Under the pieces are notes generated by a model. It had not been told where the DNA came from and made no database searches. It worked only from the letters and a program-made list of their open reading frames with translations. A stretch of 40,428 nucleotides of DNA from the NCBI GenBank assembly GCA_052389755.1, contig JBQTHP010000105.1, positions 1-40,428 on the forward strand, in the 5' to 3' direction. A program made the position numbers and the translations under genes. This document shows, in pieces, positions 33,176 through 40,428 of this stretch (within the stretch, counting starts at the first letter, position 1; each line of letters starts with the position of its first letter). This stretch comes from JBQTHP01 sp052389755 (GTDB taxonomy: Bacteria > Pseudomonadota > Gammaproteobacteria > Steroidobacterales > Steroidobacteraceae).

Positions 33176-33277
33176 GCTTCCGACTTCCGCCCTCCGTCTC
33201 CCGGCCGGAAAAGAGCGCGTACCTCGGCGCTGGCGGTAACCCTCTGACCGGAAGGCGGAAGCCGGGAGTCAGAAGCC
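33176..33277. repeat. CTTCCG-family repeat element, full copy
   Basis: Left arm GCTTCCG, ACTTCCG, CCCTCCG, TCTCCCG (33176-33203), core beginning GCCGGAAAAGAGCGC and ending CCCTCTGACC, right arm GGAAGGC, GGAAGCC, GGGAGTC, AGAAGCC (33250-33277). It ends three bases from the dtd stop codon and fills the gap between dtd and tatA. The arms can pair into a long hairpin. Confidence 0.85.
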
Positions 33278-33280
33278 GGT

Positions 33281-33718
33281 TCACCCCTCCAGCCAGAACG
33301 TCACCGGGCCGTCGTTCACGAGCGACACGAGCATGTGCGCGCCGAACGCGCCGGCCGCGACGTGCGGGTGACGCGCGCGAGCGAGAGACACGCAGTGGTC
33401 GAAGAGCCGCTGCGCCTCGCCCGGTTCCGCGCCCGCACTGAATCCGGCGCGCGTGCCCTTGTGCGTGTCGGCCGCGAGCGTGAACTGCGGAACGAGAAGC
33501 AGCCCGCCCTCGATGTCGCGCACGCTGCGGTTCATGCGTCCCGCCTCGTCGGCGAAGATCCGGTAGGCGAGCACGCGCTCGACCAGCCGCTCCGCGTTGC
33601 CTTCGTCGTCGTCCCGCCGCACGCCGATGAGCGCGAGCACGCCGCGCTCGATGGCGCCGACGCTTCGTCCCTCCACATCGACCTGGGCGCGCGTGACGCG
33701 CTGGATGAGTGCGATCAC
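33281..33718 (-). CDS. dtd: D-aminoacyl-tRNA deacylase
   Basis: Homodimeric cytoplasmic enzyme that removes D-amino acids wrongly attached to tRNA. The 145-residue length is normal for DTD. Motifs are MIALIQRVTRAQVDVEGR at the N-terminus, LLLVPQFTLAADTHKGTR (usual form SQFTL), and the C-terminal NDGPVTFWLEG (NxGPVT motif, with the cross-subunit Gly-cisPro). It lies upstream of tatABC on the same strand, separated by a 200-bp gap filled with a repeat element. Confidence 0.96.
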   Translation of the reverse strand: MIALIQRVTRAQVDVEGRSVGAIERGVLALIGVRRDDDEGNAERLVERVLAYRIFADEAGRMNRSVRDIEGGLLLVPQFTLAADTHKGTRAGFSAGAEPGEAQRLFDHCVSLARARHPHVAAGAFGAHMLVSLVNDGPVTFWLEG

Positions 33719-33851
33719 AAGCGGTTACTGTATGCGAACGCCGTCACACGGGAACGTTCGTTGCTCTGGAGAAACGCGATGTGGCATTGACGGCCGCAGT
33801 GGGGCCACGGAACAATCGCCGCCAGGCATTCACGCCCGAGGGACACACCGT

Positions 33852-34262
33852 ATGCGCGACGCAACCACGAAGGCCGGAATCGGCAAGCGTTCTGCGGCCT
33901 ATCTACTGTGCGCCATGGTCGCATTCGCAGGCTTTCCGCTGCCCGCGGACGCGGAGATCATCGGCACGGAAACCGTGCTGGCGGCACAGAGCCGCGCCGA
34001 CAGCCTTGCACGCATCGGGCGCGCGCTCGAGCTCGCGCAGGTCCGCGAGCGCATGCAGGAGCTGGGGGTTCAATCCACGGACGTGGAGACGCGGCTCGCC
34101 GCGCTCACCGACGCGGAGCTCGCAAGCTTCGCCCAGCGGCTCGAGCAGGCGCCGGCAGGCGGCGGCGCGCTCGAAGTCATCGGCATCGTAGCCCTGGTGC
34201 TCTTCATCCTCGAACTCGTTGGCATCATCGATATCTTCAAGACCGTCGGCAAAGCCACGTAG
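33852..34262 (+). CDS. PA2779-like secreted small protein
   Basis: A 136-residue protein related to the PA2779 family of unknown function. It has a signal peptide (cleavage expected after PADA, near residue 34), a helical mature region (ALELAQVRERMQELGV...LAALTDAELASFAQRLEQ, about 45-105), then the short linker APAGGG and a very hydrophobic C-terminal helix (ALEVIGIVALVLFILELVGI) with a positively charged end (DIFKTVGKAT). The next gene encodes a C39-like cysteine peptidase lipoprotein; the pairing is conserved in Pseudomonas. The Gly-Gly before the hydrophobic segment recalls C39 cleavage sites, but cleavage is inference. Confidence 0.8.
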   Translation: MRDATTKAGIGKRSAAYLLCAMVAFAGFPLPADAEIIGTETVLAAQSRADSLARIGRALELAQVRERMQELGVQSTDVETRLAALTDAELASFAQRLEQAPAGGGALEVIGIVALVLFILELVGIIDIFKTVGKAT

Positions 34263-35235
34263 CACCGGCGGCCTCGGCACGATCGCGGCGCTGGCCGCGC
34301 TCGTGCCTTTCGGTGGTTGCGCGTCAGGGCCGGAGGTCGTCCGGCCGGACGGCGCGCGCGCACCTGCGGGTGAGCTCACCGCGGTGCCCTTCTTTCCGCA
34401 GGAGCAGTATCAGTGCGGGCCGGCCGCGCTCGCGACGGTCCTCGTCTTCTCCGGCGTCGCTGTGACTCCCGACGCGCTCGCCTCACGAATCTACTTGCCC
34501 GCCCGTCGGGGCAGCCTGCAGCTGGAGCTCGTCGCGGCCGCACGCCAGTTCGAGCGCGTGCCGTACGTTCTCGACTCGAGCCTCGACGCAATCCGCCAGG
34601 AGATCCGGGCCGGGCGGCCGGTGCTCGTGCTGCAGAATCTCGGGCTCCGCTGGCTCCCACGATGGCATTACGCCGTCGTGGTGGGCGTAGACCTCTCGAC
34701 GGGCGAGCTCACCCTTCGCTCCGGAACCAAGGCGCGCCTCACGATGAGCGAACGCAGATTCCTGGGTACATGGAACCGAGCGAACCGCTGGGCTTTCGTC
34801 GCGCTGCGCCCGGGCGAGCTTCCCGAAACTCCCGACCGCGTGCGCCTGACCGCGGCCGCCGCTGCGCTGGAGTCGGTCGGTCGGCTACGCAGCGCGCGCG
34901 AGACGTTTCTGGCGGTCGCGCGACGCTGGCCCGGCGACGCCACCGCATGGTTCGGGCTCGGCAATACCGAGTACCGCCTGGGGTTGCGCGGGCCGGCCGA
35001 GGCCGCGTATCGGCGCGCACTCGAGCGCGACCCGACGCATGCGGCCGCGCTGAACAATCTCGCTCAGGTCATGTCCGATCGCGGCTGTGCGACCGAGGCC
35101 CGCGCGCTTCTCGCGCGCGCGCGCGCGGCGGCCGACTCGGAAAGCGTTGCGAACGCGATCGCGGCGACCGACGCCGCGGTCGCAGCCGCTGCGGCGGGCA
35201 GTGCTTCGTGCGAGCCAATCGACGGCTCGCTTTGA
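34219..35235 (+). CDS. PA2778-like C39-type cysteine peptidase with TPR, lipoprotein
   Basis: A 338-residue predicted lipoprotein. The N-terminus has a hydrophobic segment ending LVPFGGC (lipobox, about residue 34). A papain-like C39-type domain follows (about 50-200) with the catalytic Cys in QEQYQCGPAALATVL and His in RWHYAVVVGVD. A TPR region (about 205-330) reads ATAWFGLGNTEYRLGLRGPAEAAYRRALERDPTHAAALNNLAQ. This domain order matches the PA2778 family. The TTG start at 34219 overlaps PA2779 by 44 bases and has no clear ribosome-binding site, so the start is uncertain. Likely acts in the periplasm. Confidence 0.85.
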   Translation: MASSISSRPSAKPRSTGGLGTIAALAALVPFGGCASGPEVVRPDGARAPAGELTAVPFFPQEQYQCGPAALATVLVFSGVAVTPDALASRIYLPARRGSLQLELVAAARQFERVPYVLDSSLDAIRQEIRAGRPVLVLQNLGLRWLPRWHYAVVVGVDLSTGELTLRSGTKARLTMSERRFLGTWNRANRWAFVALRPGELPETPDRVRLTAAAAALESVGRLRSARETFLAVARRWPGDATAWFGLGNTEYRLGLRGPAEAAYRRALERDPTHAAALNNLAQVMSDRGCATEARALLARARAAADSESVANAIAATDAAVAAAAAGSASCEPIDGSL

Positions 35236-35283
35236 CTTGCTCTAAGATGCCGGGCTCTTTGGTCGGGCCGGTCGGAGAGGACT

Positions 35284-35931
35284 ATGGGAGTTCGGTTGGG
35301 GTGGGGCGCGTGGGCGGCAGCCCTTGCCGCTGGTGCGGTGGCAAGCCTCGCCGTTTTCGCGCAGGACTCTGCGACCCCGGGAAACCCCGAGCACGGCAAG
35401 GCGATCGCCTATACCTGCATCGGGTGTCATGGCATTCCGAACTACAGGAACGCCTATCCGAACTACAGCGTGCCGAAGCTCTCCGGCCAGCACCCCGAGT
35501 ACATCGTGCTCGCGCTTCAGGCCTACAGGAGCGGTGAGCGCTCGCACGCGACGATGCACTCCCAATCCGCCTCGCTTTCCGACCAGGATATGGCCGACAT
35601 CGCCGCGTTCTTCTCGAGTGAGCCGCTGAAATCGGACGGTCGGCCGGAGGGCAAGGCGCCGGAATCGGCCGGCGTGTGCGTCGCCTGCCACGGGCCGGAC
35701 GGGGTCGGCATCACGCCGCAATACCCGACGCTTGCGGGGCAGCACGCGGACTACCTCGCGCGCTCGCTCATCGACTACAAGCGTGGCGGGCGCAGGAACG
35801 CCATCATGGCGACGTTCGCCGGGCAGTTGACGTCCCAGCAGATCGAAGAGCTGTCCGGGTATTACGCGAAGCAGAAACCCACGCTCGCGACGCTCGAGGA
35901 GCCGCTCTCGCGCCTCTCGGCCGACCGGTAG
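35284..35931 (+). CDS. Diheme cytochrome c (cytochrome c4 type)
   Basis: A 215-residue periplasmic diheme cytochrome that shuttles electrons to terminal oxidases. It has a signal peptide (to about residue 27) and two heme c motifs: CIGCH (about residue 43) and CVACH (about residue 134). Each half has the typical Met ligand region (MHSQSASLSDQDMADIAAFF and MATFAGQLTSQQIEELSGYY). It starts after a GGAGAGG ribosome-binding site. A TAAGAT hexamer lies at 35243-35248 upstream. Confidence 0.94.
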   Translation: MGVRLGWGAWAAALAAGAVASLAVFAQDSATPGNPEHGKAIAYTCIGCHGIPNYRNAYPNYSVPKLSGQHPEYIVLALQAYRSGERSHATMHSQSASLSDQDMADIAAFFSSEPLKSDGRPEGKAPESAGVCVACHGPDGVGITPQYPTLAGQHADYLARSLIDYKRGGRRNAIMATFAGQLTSQQIEELSGYYAKQKPTLATLEEPLSRLSADR

Positions 35932-35935
35932 GCTC

Positions 35936-37909
35936 CTATGGCCGCGCGAGCCGCTGCAGGAACATGGCGGTCGTCGCGAGATAGAAATCCCGGTTCGGCT
36001 TCTTGCGAAAGCCGTGCCCCTCGTCCTTCGCCGCGAGATACCAGACCTCGCCGCCGCGCGCGCGGACGCGCGCGACCAGCTGCTCCGATTCGGACGCCGG
36101 AACCCGCGGATCGTTGAGCCCCTGCACGACGAGCAGCGGCCGGCGGATCGCGGTTGCGTTGCTGAGCGGAGAGATGCGCGTCAGGAACGCGCGCATGTCC
36201 GGATCGCGCTCATCGCCGTACTCCTCCCGCCGCTGATCTCGCCGGTATCCGGAAGTTTTGTTGAGAAACGTGACGAAGTTGCTGATACCGACCACGTCGA
36301 CCCCGCCGCGCAGCCTGTCGCCGTATGCCGCGAGCGATGCGAGCGACATGTAGCCGCCGTATGAACCGCCCAGAACGACCACGCGCTCGCGGTCGAACCC
36401 CGGTTGCAGTCCGATCCATACGAGCAGCGAGCCGATGTCCTTCACCGAGCCCTCGCGCTGCGTGCCGTTGTCGAGCTGCGAGAAGGTCTTTCCGTAGCCG
36501 GTGGAGCCGCGCACGTTCGGCGCGATCACCGCGTAGCCGAGCTCGTTCACGAGAAACTGCGTGAAGCCGTCGAACTCCGGTCGGGCCTGCGACTCGGGCC
36601 CGCCGTGAATGTCGATGAGCACCGGATGCGGGCCAGCCTTGCGCGGCCGGTACACGAACGCGGCGATGGTGCGCGGCCTGCCGTTCGCGCGATCCCACGT
36701 CGGGTAGCGCACGAGCTCTGCGGACACGAGCGACCCCGCATCGATCGGGCCGATCTCGCTTCGCGTCCACCTGACGAGCTGGTTGCGCTCGAGGTCGTAG
36801 ACGAATACGTCCTGCGGTGACTGCGCGGTTTCAGCCGTGAAGGCGAGGCGCTTGCCCGCGCGGTCGAACTTCAGGTTCACGATCTGGCCGGACGGCACGC
36901 CTTGCGGTGCGAGCTCGAGCTTCTGCAACTGGTCGCGCACGGTCAGCCGGCTGATTCCGTCCTCGTTGTGAACCCAGGCGAGGTAGCGGCCGTCGAGGCT
37001 TACGTCGAACCCTTCGATATCCCAACGCGTGTCCGGGGTGACCACCCGCTCTTCGCGTGTCGCGAGGTCGATGTAGCGCAGCTGCGCGAACTCGCCCGTG
37101 GCGTCAGAGGCGACGTACACGCCGCGGCCGTCCGGGGAGAACTTCGCGACGGTGATGCCGATCCTGCGATCCGGATCGTCGAGCGGCGTGAGCGAGCCGC
37201 TCGCGACGTCGGCTACGTACAGATGACTCTCGTTCACCGATACGGCGTGCTCGAGCAACAGCTTCTGATCATCCGGCGACCAGTCGATGGGCAGCCACGT
37301 CCCGCTGCGCCCGCCGACGATGAAGCGCGGGGGCGTGTTGGCCGCCATGTCCACGGTGTAGATGTCGTAGCTGACGCCGTCGCGCCCGTTGCCGAAGAAC
37401 GCGACCCGGCTGCCATCGTTCGACCAGACGACCGAGCCGTGGCGGGACTGGCCGTCGGTGAGCAGCCGCTCGCTGCGATCGGCCAGCTTGAGGTAGCGCA
37501 GCTGCGCCTGCTCGTTGCCGCCCGTGTCCTTCAGATAGACGAAGCCTTCGCCGTTCGCGGTCTGCGGCGCGCGGGCGTTGACGATCGGCTCGTCGTGAAA
37601 CGTGAGCTGCTCGCGATCACCGAGCGGCGCCGCCACCCGGTGAAGCTGCGCGACATCGCCGAAACGCGTCGAGATCAGCATCCCGCCGTCCGGCAACCAG
37701 TCGAGAAAGCTCGCCGCGCGCGCGTCGAGATACCGCCTGAGGCGCGCGATGAGCGCAGGATCGTGTGCGGGGATGTTCTCGAGCACGAGATTGCCCCGCT
37801 CCTGGCGCAGCGGCGCGCTGGACTGAGCGTCCACGGGCGCCGAAGAGCCCGCCCCGAAAGCAAGAATCCCCGCAGCTGCGGAGGCCAATGCGACGAATGG
37901 TCTGCTCAT
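35936..37909 (-). CDS. S9 family peptidase (prolyl oligopeptidase/acylaminoacyl type)
   Basis: A 657-residue exported serine peptidase with an N-terminal signal peptide (MSRPFVALASAAAGILAFGAG), a beta-propeller region (about 50-400) and a C-terminal alpha/beta-hydrolase. The catalytic Ser is in GGSYGGYMS, the Asp in GLNDPRVPASES and the His in DEGHGF. It resembles dipeptidyl/acylaminoacyl peptidases and cleaves peptides, not folded proteins. The ATG at 37909 gives the signal peptide. It is divergent from the MBL gene across about 108 bp. Confidence 0.93.
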   Translation of the reverse strand: MSRPFVALASAAAGILAFGAGSSAPVDAQSSAPLRQERGNLVLENIPAHDPALIARLRRYLDARAASFLDWLPDGGMLISTRFGDVAQLHRVAAPLGDREQLTFHDEPIVNARAPQTANGEGFVYLKDTGGNEQAQLRYLKLADRSERLLTDGQSRHGSVVWSNDGSRVAFFGNGRDGVSYDIYTVDMAANTPPRFIVGGRSGTWLPIDWSPDDQKLLLEHAVSVNESHLYVADVASGSLTPLDDPDRRIGITVAKFSPDGRGVYVASDATGEFAQLRYIDLATREERVVTPDTRWDIEGFDVSLDGRYLAWVHNEDGISRLTVRDQLQKLELAPQGVPSGQIVNLKFDRAGKRLAFTAETAQSPQDVFVYDLERNQLVRWTRSEIGPIDAGSLVSAELVRYPTWDRANGRPRTIAAFVYRPRKAGPHPVLIDIHGGPESQARPEFDGFTQFLVNELGYAVIAPNVRGSTGYGKTFSQLDNGTQREGSVKDIGSLLVWIGLQPGFDRERVVVLGGSYGGYMSLASLAAYGDRLRGGVDVVGISNFVTFLNKTSGYRRDQRREEYGDERDPDMRAFLTRISPLSNATAIRRPLLVVQGLNDPRVPASESEQLVARVRARGGEVWYLAAKDEGHGFRKKPNRDFYLATTAMFLQRLARP

Positions 37910-38017
37910 TCTGGTATGTTGCCTCAACAGGCGAGCCTGATGGCCGATTCCCGCTCGAGAGACAAGTTCGCTCGCGGCGAGTTCGCCCGGCTGTTCACAG
38001 CTGGAGATCGGAAACAG

Positions 38018-39004
38018 ATGAGCGCGGCGCCCCGCCTCACACGGCACCCGGATGGCATCACGGCCGTCGATGCCGAGTACGTGCGGTCCGGCCTTGCGGC
38101 CGTGCACATCGTCGAGCGCGCGGGCCGCGCGGCGTTCGTCGACTCGGGCACCGTACCGGGCGTACCGCGACTGCTCGCGGCGCTCGATACGCTCGGCATC
38201 GCGCGAGAAGCGGTCGACTACCTGTTCCTCACGCACGTGCATCTCGATCACGCCGGCGGCGCCGGAGCGCTGATGCAGGCGCTGCCGAACGCGCAGGCGG
38301 TACTGCATCCTCGCGGAGCTCCCCACATGGTCGATCCTGCGAAGCTGATCGCCGGCTCGATCGCGGTTTACGGTGAAGTGCCGTATCGCCGTCTCTACGG
38401 CGAGATCGCGGCCATTCCGGCGAACCGCCTGCTCGCGACGAACGACGGCCAGCGCATCGCGCTCGCCGATCGCGTGTTCGAGTTCGTCCACACGCCGGGA
38501 CACGCGATGCATCATCACTCGATCGTCGATTGCGAGACCGCGAGCATCTTCACGGGCGATACGTTCGGCCTGTCGTACCGTGAGTTCGACACCGAGCGCG
38601 GCGCGCTCGTCATGCCGACGACGACACCCACGCAGTTCGACCCGGATCAGCTCATCGCTTCGATCGTGCGGCTGCTCTCGTACAAGCCGAAGGCGCTCTA
38701 TCTCACGCATTACAGCCGGGTCACGGAGCCCGAGCGGCTCGCCGAGCAGCTCACGGCGCAGATCCGGGACTTCGTCGCGATTGCCCGTCGCCACGCGGCG
38801 GCAGAAGACCGCCTGACGCTCATCTACGACGACATGCGAGCGCTGTGGCTGCGGCTCGTGCGCGAGCACGGCTGCACGATGCCGGACGCCGAGGTCGATG
38901 CGCTACTCGGGCCGGATCTGACGTTGAACACGCAGGGGCTGATCGCTTGGCTGGAGAGAGTCCACAGTCCACAGTCCACAGTCTACAGCCAGAAACCCTC
39001 ATGA
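38018..39004 (+). CDS. Metallo-beta-lactamase fold hydrolase
   Basis: A 328-residue cytoplasmic MBL-fold protein. Zinc ligands are seen in HVHLDHAGG (HxHxDH), GHAMHHHS (His), FTGDTFG (Asp) and LTHYSR (His). The family covers glyoxalase-II-like and other hydrolases; the substrate is unknown. The ATG at 38018 is preferred; another in-frame ATG at 37939 would add 26 residues. The last codons (SPQSTVYSQKPS) are encoded by a tandem heptad repeat. It overlaps the next gene by four bases (ATGA). Confidence 0.85.
   Translation: MSAAPRLTRHPDGITAVDAEYVRSGLAAVHIVERAGRAAFVDSGTVPGVPRLLAALDTLGIAREAVDYLFLTHVHLDHAGGAGALMQALPNAQAVLHPRGAPHMVDPAKLIAGSIAVYGEVPYRRLYGEIAAIPANRLLATNDGQRIALADRVFEFVHTPGHAMHHHSIVDCETASIFTGDTFGLSYREFDTERGALVMPTTTPTQFDPDQLIASIVRLLSYKPKALYLTHYSRVTEPERLAEQLTAQIRDFVAIARRHAAAEDRLTLIYDDMRALWLRLVREHGCTMPDAEVDALLGPDLTLNTQGLIAWLERVHSPQSTVYSQKPS
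38959..38986. repeat. Heptad array, four AGTCCAC-type units
   Basis: Four 7-bp units: AGTCCAC, AGTCCAC, AGTCCAC, AGTCTAC (28 bp). It lies inside the end of the MBL coding sequence and is translated as part of its C-terminus. Same architecture as the other heptad arrays but a different word. Confidence 0.85.
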
Positions 39005-39990
39005 GGCGTTTCAAAGCCTTCCGCATTCACGAAGAGGGCGGGAAGATCGCAGCCCGATTCGAGCAGCTGAGTCTCGACGACCTCGCGCCGGGCGATGTCG
39101 TCGTGCGCGTGAGCCACTCGGACATCAACTACAAGGATGCGCTCGCGGCCACGGGCGCCGGCAAGATCCTGCGTCGCTATCCGCTCGTCGGTGGCATCGA
39201 TCTCGCCGGCGTCGTCGAGTCCTCGGGCGACGCGCGCTTCAAGCCGGGCGATGCAGTGCTCGTCACGGGATGCGCGCTGTCCGAGACGCACGACGGCGGC
39301 TACTCGGAAGTCGCGCGGCTGAAGGGCGACTGGGTGATACCGATGCCGCCCGGGCTCGATGCGTTCAAGGCGATGTCGCTCGGGACGGCCGGTTTCACGG
39401 CCGCCCTCGCGATCCATCGCATGGAGCACAACGGACAGCATCCGGCGAAAGGGCCGATCGCAGTCACCGGCGCCACGGGCGGCGTCGGCAGCGTCGCGAT
39501 CGACATGCTCGCGGGCCGCGGGTACGAAGTGATCGCGATCACGGGCAAGGCCGAATCGGCCGAGTACCTGCGATCGCTTGGTGCCGCGAAGGTGCTGCTT
39601 CGTCAGGAGCTCGATCTCGGCTCGCGCCCGCTGGAACTCGTTCGTTTCGCCGGCGCCGTCGACAACGTGGGCGGCGAGATTCTCACGTGGCTCACGCGCA
39701 CCGTCGATTTCTGGGGAAACATCACGAGCATCGGGCTGACCGGCGGTGCGAAGCTCGCGACCACCGTGATGCCGTTCATCCTGCGCGGCGTGAACCTGCT
39801 CGGCGTCAATTCCTCTGCGACGCCACGGGACCTGCGCGTGAAGGTGTGGGAGCGCATCTCGACCGATCTCGCGCCGCGGCACCTCGATCGCATCGTTACG
39901 CGCACCATCTCGTTCGATGAATTGCCGGCGGCTTTCGACGGGTATCTGCAGGGTTCCGTGACCGGCCGGACAGTCGTCCGGATCGGTTAA
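39001..39990 (+). CDS. acuI: Acrylyl-CoA reductase AcuI / YhdH-YhfP family
   Basis: A 329-residue NADPH-dependent medium-chain reductase of the YhdH/YhfP group, which reduces acrylyl-CoA and similar toxic enoyl compounds. It has the conserved N-terminus MRRFKAFRIHEE, SDINYKDALAATG, PLVGGIDLAGVV and the Rossmann signature VTGATGGVGSVAIDML. It has no zinc ligands, as expected. It is coupled to the upstream MBL gene by an ATGA overlap, which suggests a shared pathway such as detoxification. Its stop codon is intact, 10 bases before the IS right end. Confidence 0.9.
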   Translation: MRRFKAFRIHEEGGKIAARFEQLSLDDLAPGDVVVRVSHSDINYKDALAATGAGKILRRYPLVGGIDLAGVVESSGDARFKPGDAVLVTGCALSETHDGGYSEVARLKGDWVIPMPPGLDAFKAMSLGTAGFTAALAIHRMEHNGQHPAKGPIAVTGATGGVGSVAIDMLAGRGYEVIAITGKAESAEYLRSLGAAKVLLRQELDLGSRPLELVRFAGAVDNVGGEILTWLTRTVDFWGNITSIGLTGGAKLATTVMPFILRGVNLLGVNSSATPRDLRVKVWERISTDLAPRHLDRIVTRTISFDELPAAFDGYLQGSVTGRTVVRIG

Positions 39991-39999
39991 AGTAGCCGC

Positions 40000-40030
40000 T
40001 TGACATCCTCCCACCCTAAAGCGCGGGGAT
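40000..40030. mobile_element. Right end of an IS200/IS605-type element
   Basis: TTGACATCCTCCCACCC, loop TAAA, GCGCGGGGATTCC is a slightly decayed form of the well-known TTGACATCCTCCCCGCCC...GGGCGGGGATTCC end of IS605-family elements. The hairpin (40010-40016 with 40021-40027) overlaps the tnpB stop codon. The element's 3' boundary is therefore near 40000, 10 bases past the acuI stop. The other end is beyond the window. Confidence 0.8.
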
Positions 40031-40428
40031 TCCCTCAGCAGGCGTTCGATGTCCCGAACGGGCGAGCAGGTTCAAGGCAGCGTTTACATCACGATCGTGC
40101 AAAACACCGCAGTCAGAACAAACCCACTGCCTTATTGCAAGGTCTGCGATACCTTTCGGCCTCGAGTCGGGCAGGCTGCCGCAACTCGAACAGACTTGGG
40201 AGGAAAAGCACTCGTCAACGTCCTCGTACCGCGCGCCATTCGCAATCGACTTGAACGCGAGCATGTTTCGGAAGGACGACAGCCCAAGCTCCTTGCTGCT
40301 GCCGGCCGTAAGCCTGTTGAGATCAAAGCCAGTCGGCCAGGGCTTGTTCCACTTGAGCGCAGCCTTCTGTGTGTCGTTGCAGTAATTCCAGACAAAGTTG
40401 ACCGCGCGCGCCTGCCGGTTCAGCAGCC
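40016..40428 (-). pseudogene. Internally deleted TnpB (IS200/IS605 OrfB), partial at edge
   Basis: The minus-strand frame is open from the window edge to a TAG at 40016-40018. Its start (LLNRQARAVNFVWNYCNDTQKAALKWN...) matches the N-terminal region of TnpB. It then passes directly (near LGLSS/FRNMLAFKSIANGARY, about 40270) into the C-terminal region: CSSCG, then CSDCG, the zinc finger, followed by HDRDVNAALNLL, which includes the third RuvC Asp. The RuvC-I and RuvC-II regions, normally about 200 residues between these parts, are missing, so the RNA-guided nuclease should be inactive. The upstream part of the gene is outside the window. Confidence 0.8.

Noticed and set aside
33079..33280. A small protein-coding gene in the dtd-tatA gap (minus frame 33051-33284)
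   Set aside because: The frame is simply a translation of the repeat element, with similar peptides produced by its other copies; no ribosome-binding site.
37910..38869. 320-codon upstream extension of the S9 peptidase frame
   Set aside because: The extension runs antisense to the MBL gene, has no domain, and would put the signal peptide in the middle of the protein. The start at 37909 is preferred.

Overview
The window is about 40.4 kb of GC-rich, densely packed bacterial chromosome. It looks like a Gammaproteobacterium: heterotetrameric GlyQS, SecB, GrxC, EnvC, TatABC, NtrBC beside glnA, a cytochrome c4 and a PA2778/PA2779-type gene pair all point there. The DUF6502/DUF5666 pair, the bacterial ACE and the class 1B PyrD suggest a lineage such as Steroidobacterales, Nevskiales or Woeseiales rather than an enteric; that placement is inference from gene content. 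No rRNA, tRNA, prophage or CRISPR array was seen.

Layout. 1-233 holds no intact gene, at most a frameshifted remnant. 234-4038 (minus) is glyQ-glyS-plsC. 4039-4355 is the glnA control region, with a sigma-54 promoter and NtrC-like sites. 4356-9009 (plus) is glnA, a DUF4124 gene, ntrB and ntrC, the nitrogen-assimilation block. 9141-10205 is an MscS channel. 10206-12462 (minus) is a DUF6502 regulator-like gene followed by a DUF5666 lipoprotein. 12538-14199 (minus) is pyrD (class 1B) and a GST. 14400-16690 (minus) is rhodanese-grxC-secB-gpsA, divergent from envC, a GGDEF/EAL protein and ctpA (16719-21700, plus). 21809-23295 (plus) is DedA, SRPBCC and a four-helix membrane protein. 23335-27766 (minus) holds EamA, an OPT transporter, a secreted protein and a LysR regulator. 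27905-31283 (minus) is a POT peptide transporter followed by an ACE-like M2 peptidase. 31431-31667 is a tiny lipoprotein. 31675-33718 (minus) is dtd and tatABC. 33852-35931 (plus) is a PA2779/PA2778 pair and cytochrome c4. 35936-39990 has an S9 peptidase (minus) divergent from an MBL hydrolase and an AcuI/YhdH reductase. 40000-40428 is the right end of an IS200/IS605-type element with an internally deleted TnpB running off the window.

The most unusual layer is between the genes. At least ten short repeat elements fill gene boundaries. Most are tandem arrays of 7-bp (or alternating 7/9-bp) units, often as inverted arms around a short core. They abut stop codons exactly (glnA, gpsA), form the last codons of ntrC and tatC (giving the same C-terminal residues), form the tail of the MBL protein, and reach into the start regions of ntrB and envC. 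Several genes also have -10-like hexamers only 6-12 bases before the start codon, which suggests leaderless or nearly leaderless mRNAs.

Other points of interest: a C39-like lipoprotein peptidase next to a small secreted protein with a Gly-Gly-Gly just before a hydrophobic C-terminal helix; a 78-residue lipoprotein carrying the TGSRIPR motif typical of TonB-dependent receptors; a rhodanese lacking its catalytic cysteine; an 18-bp perfect hairpin that encodes the end of CtpA; and a TnpB whose RuvC core has been deleted while its zinc finger and right end remain.
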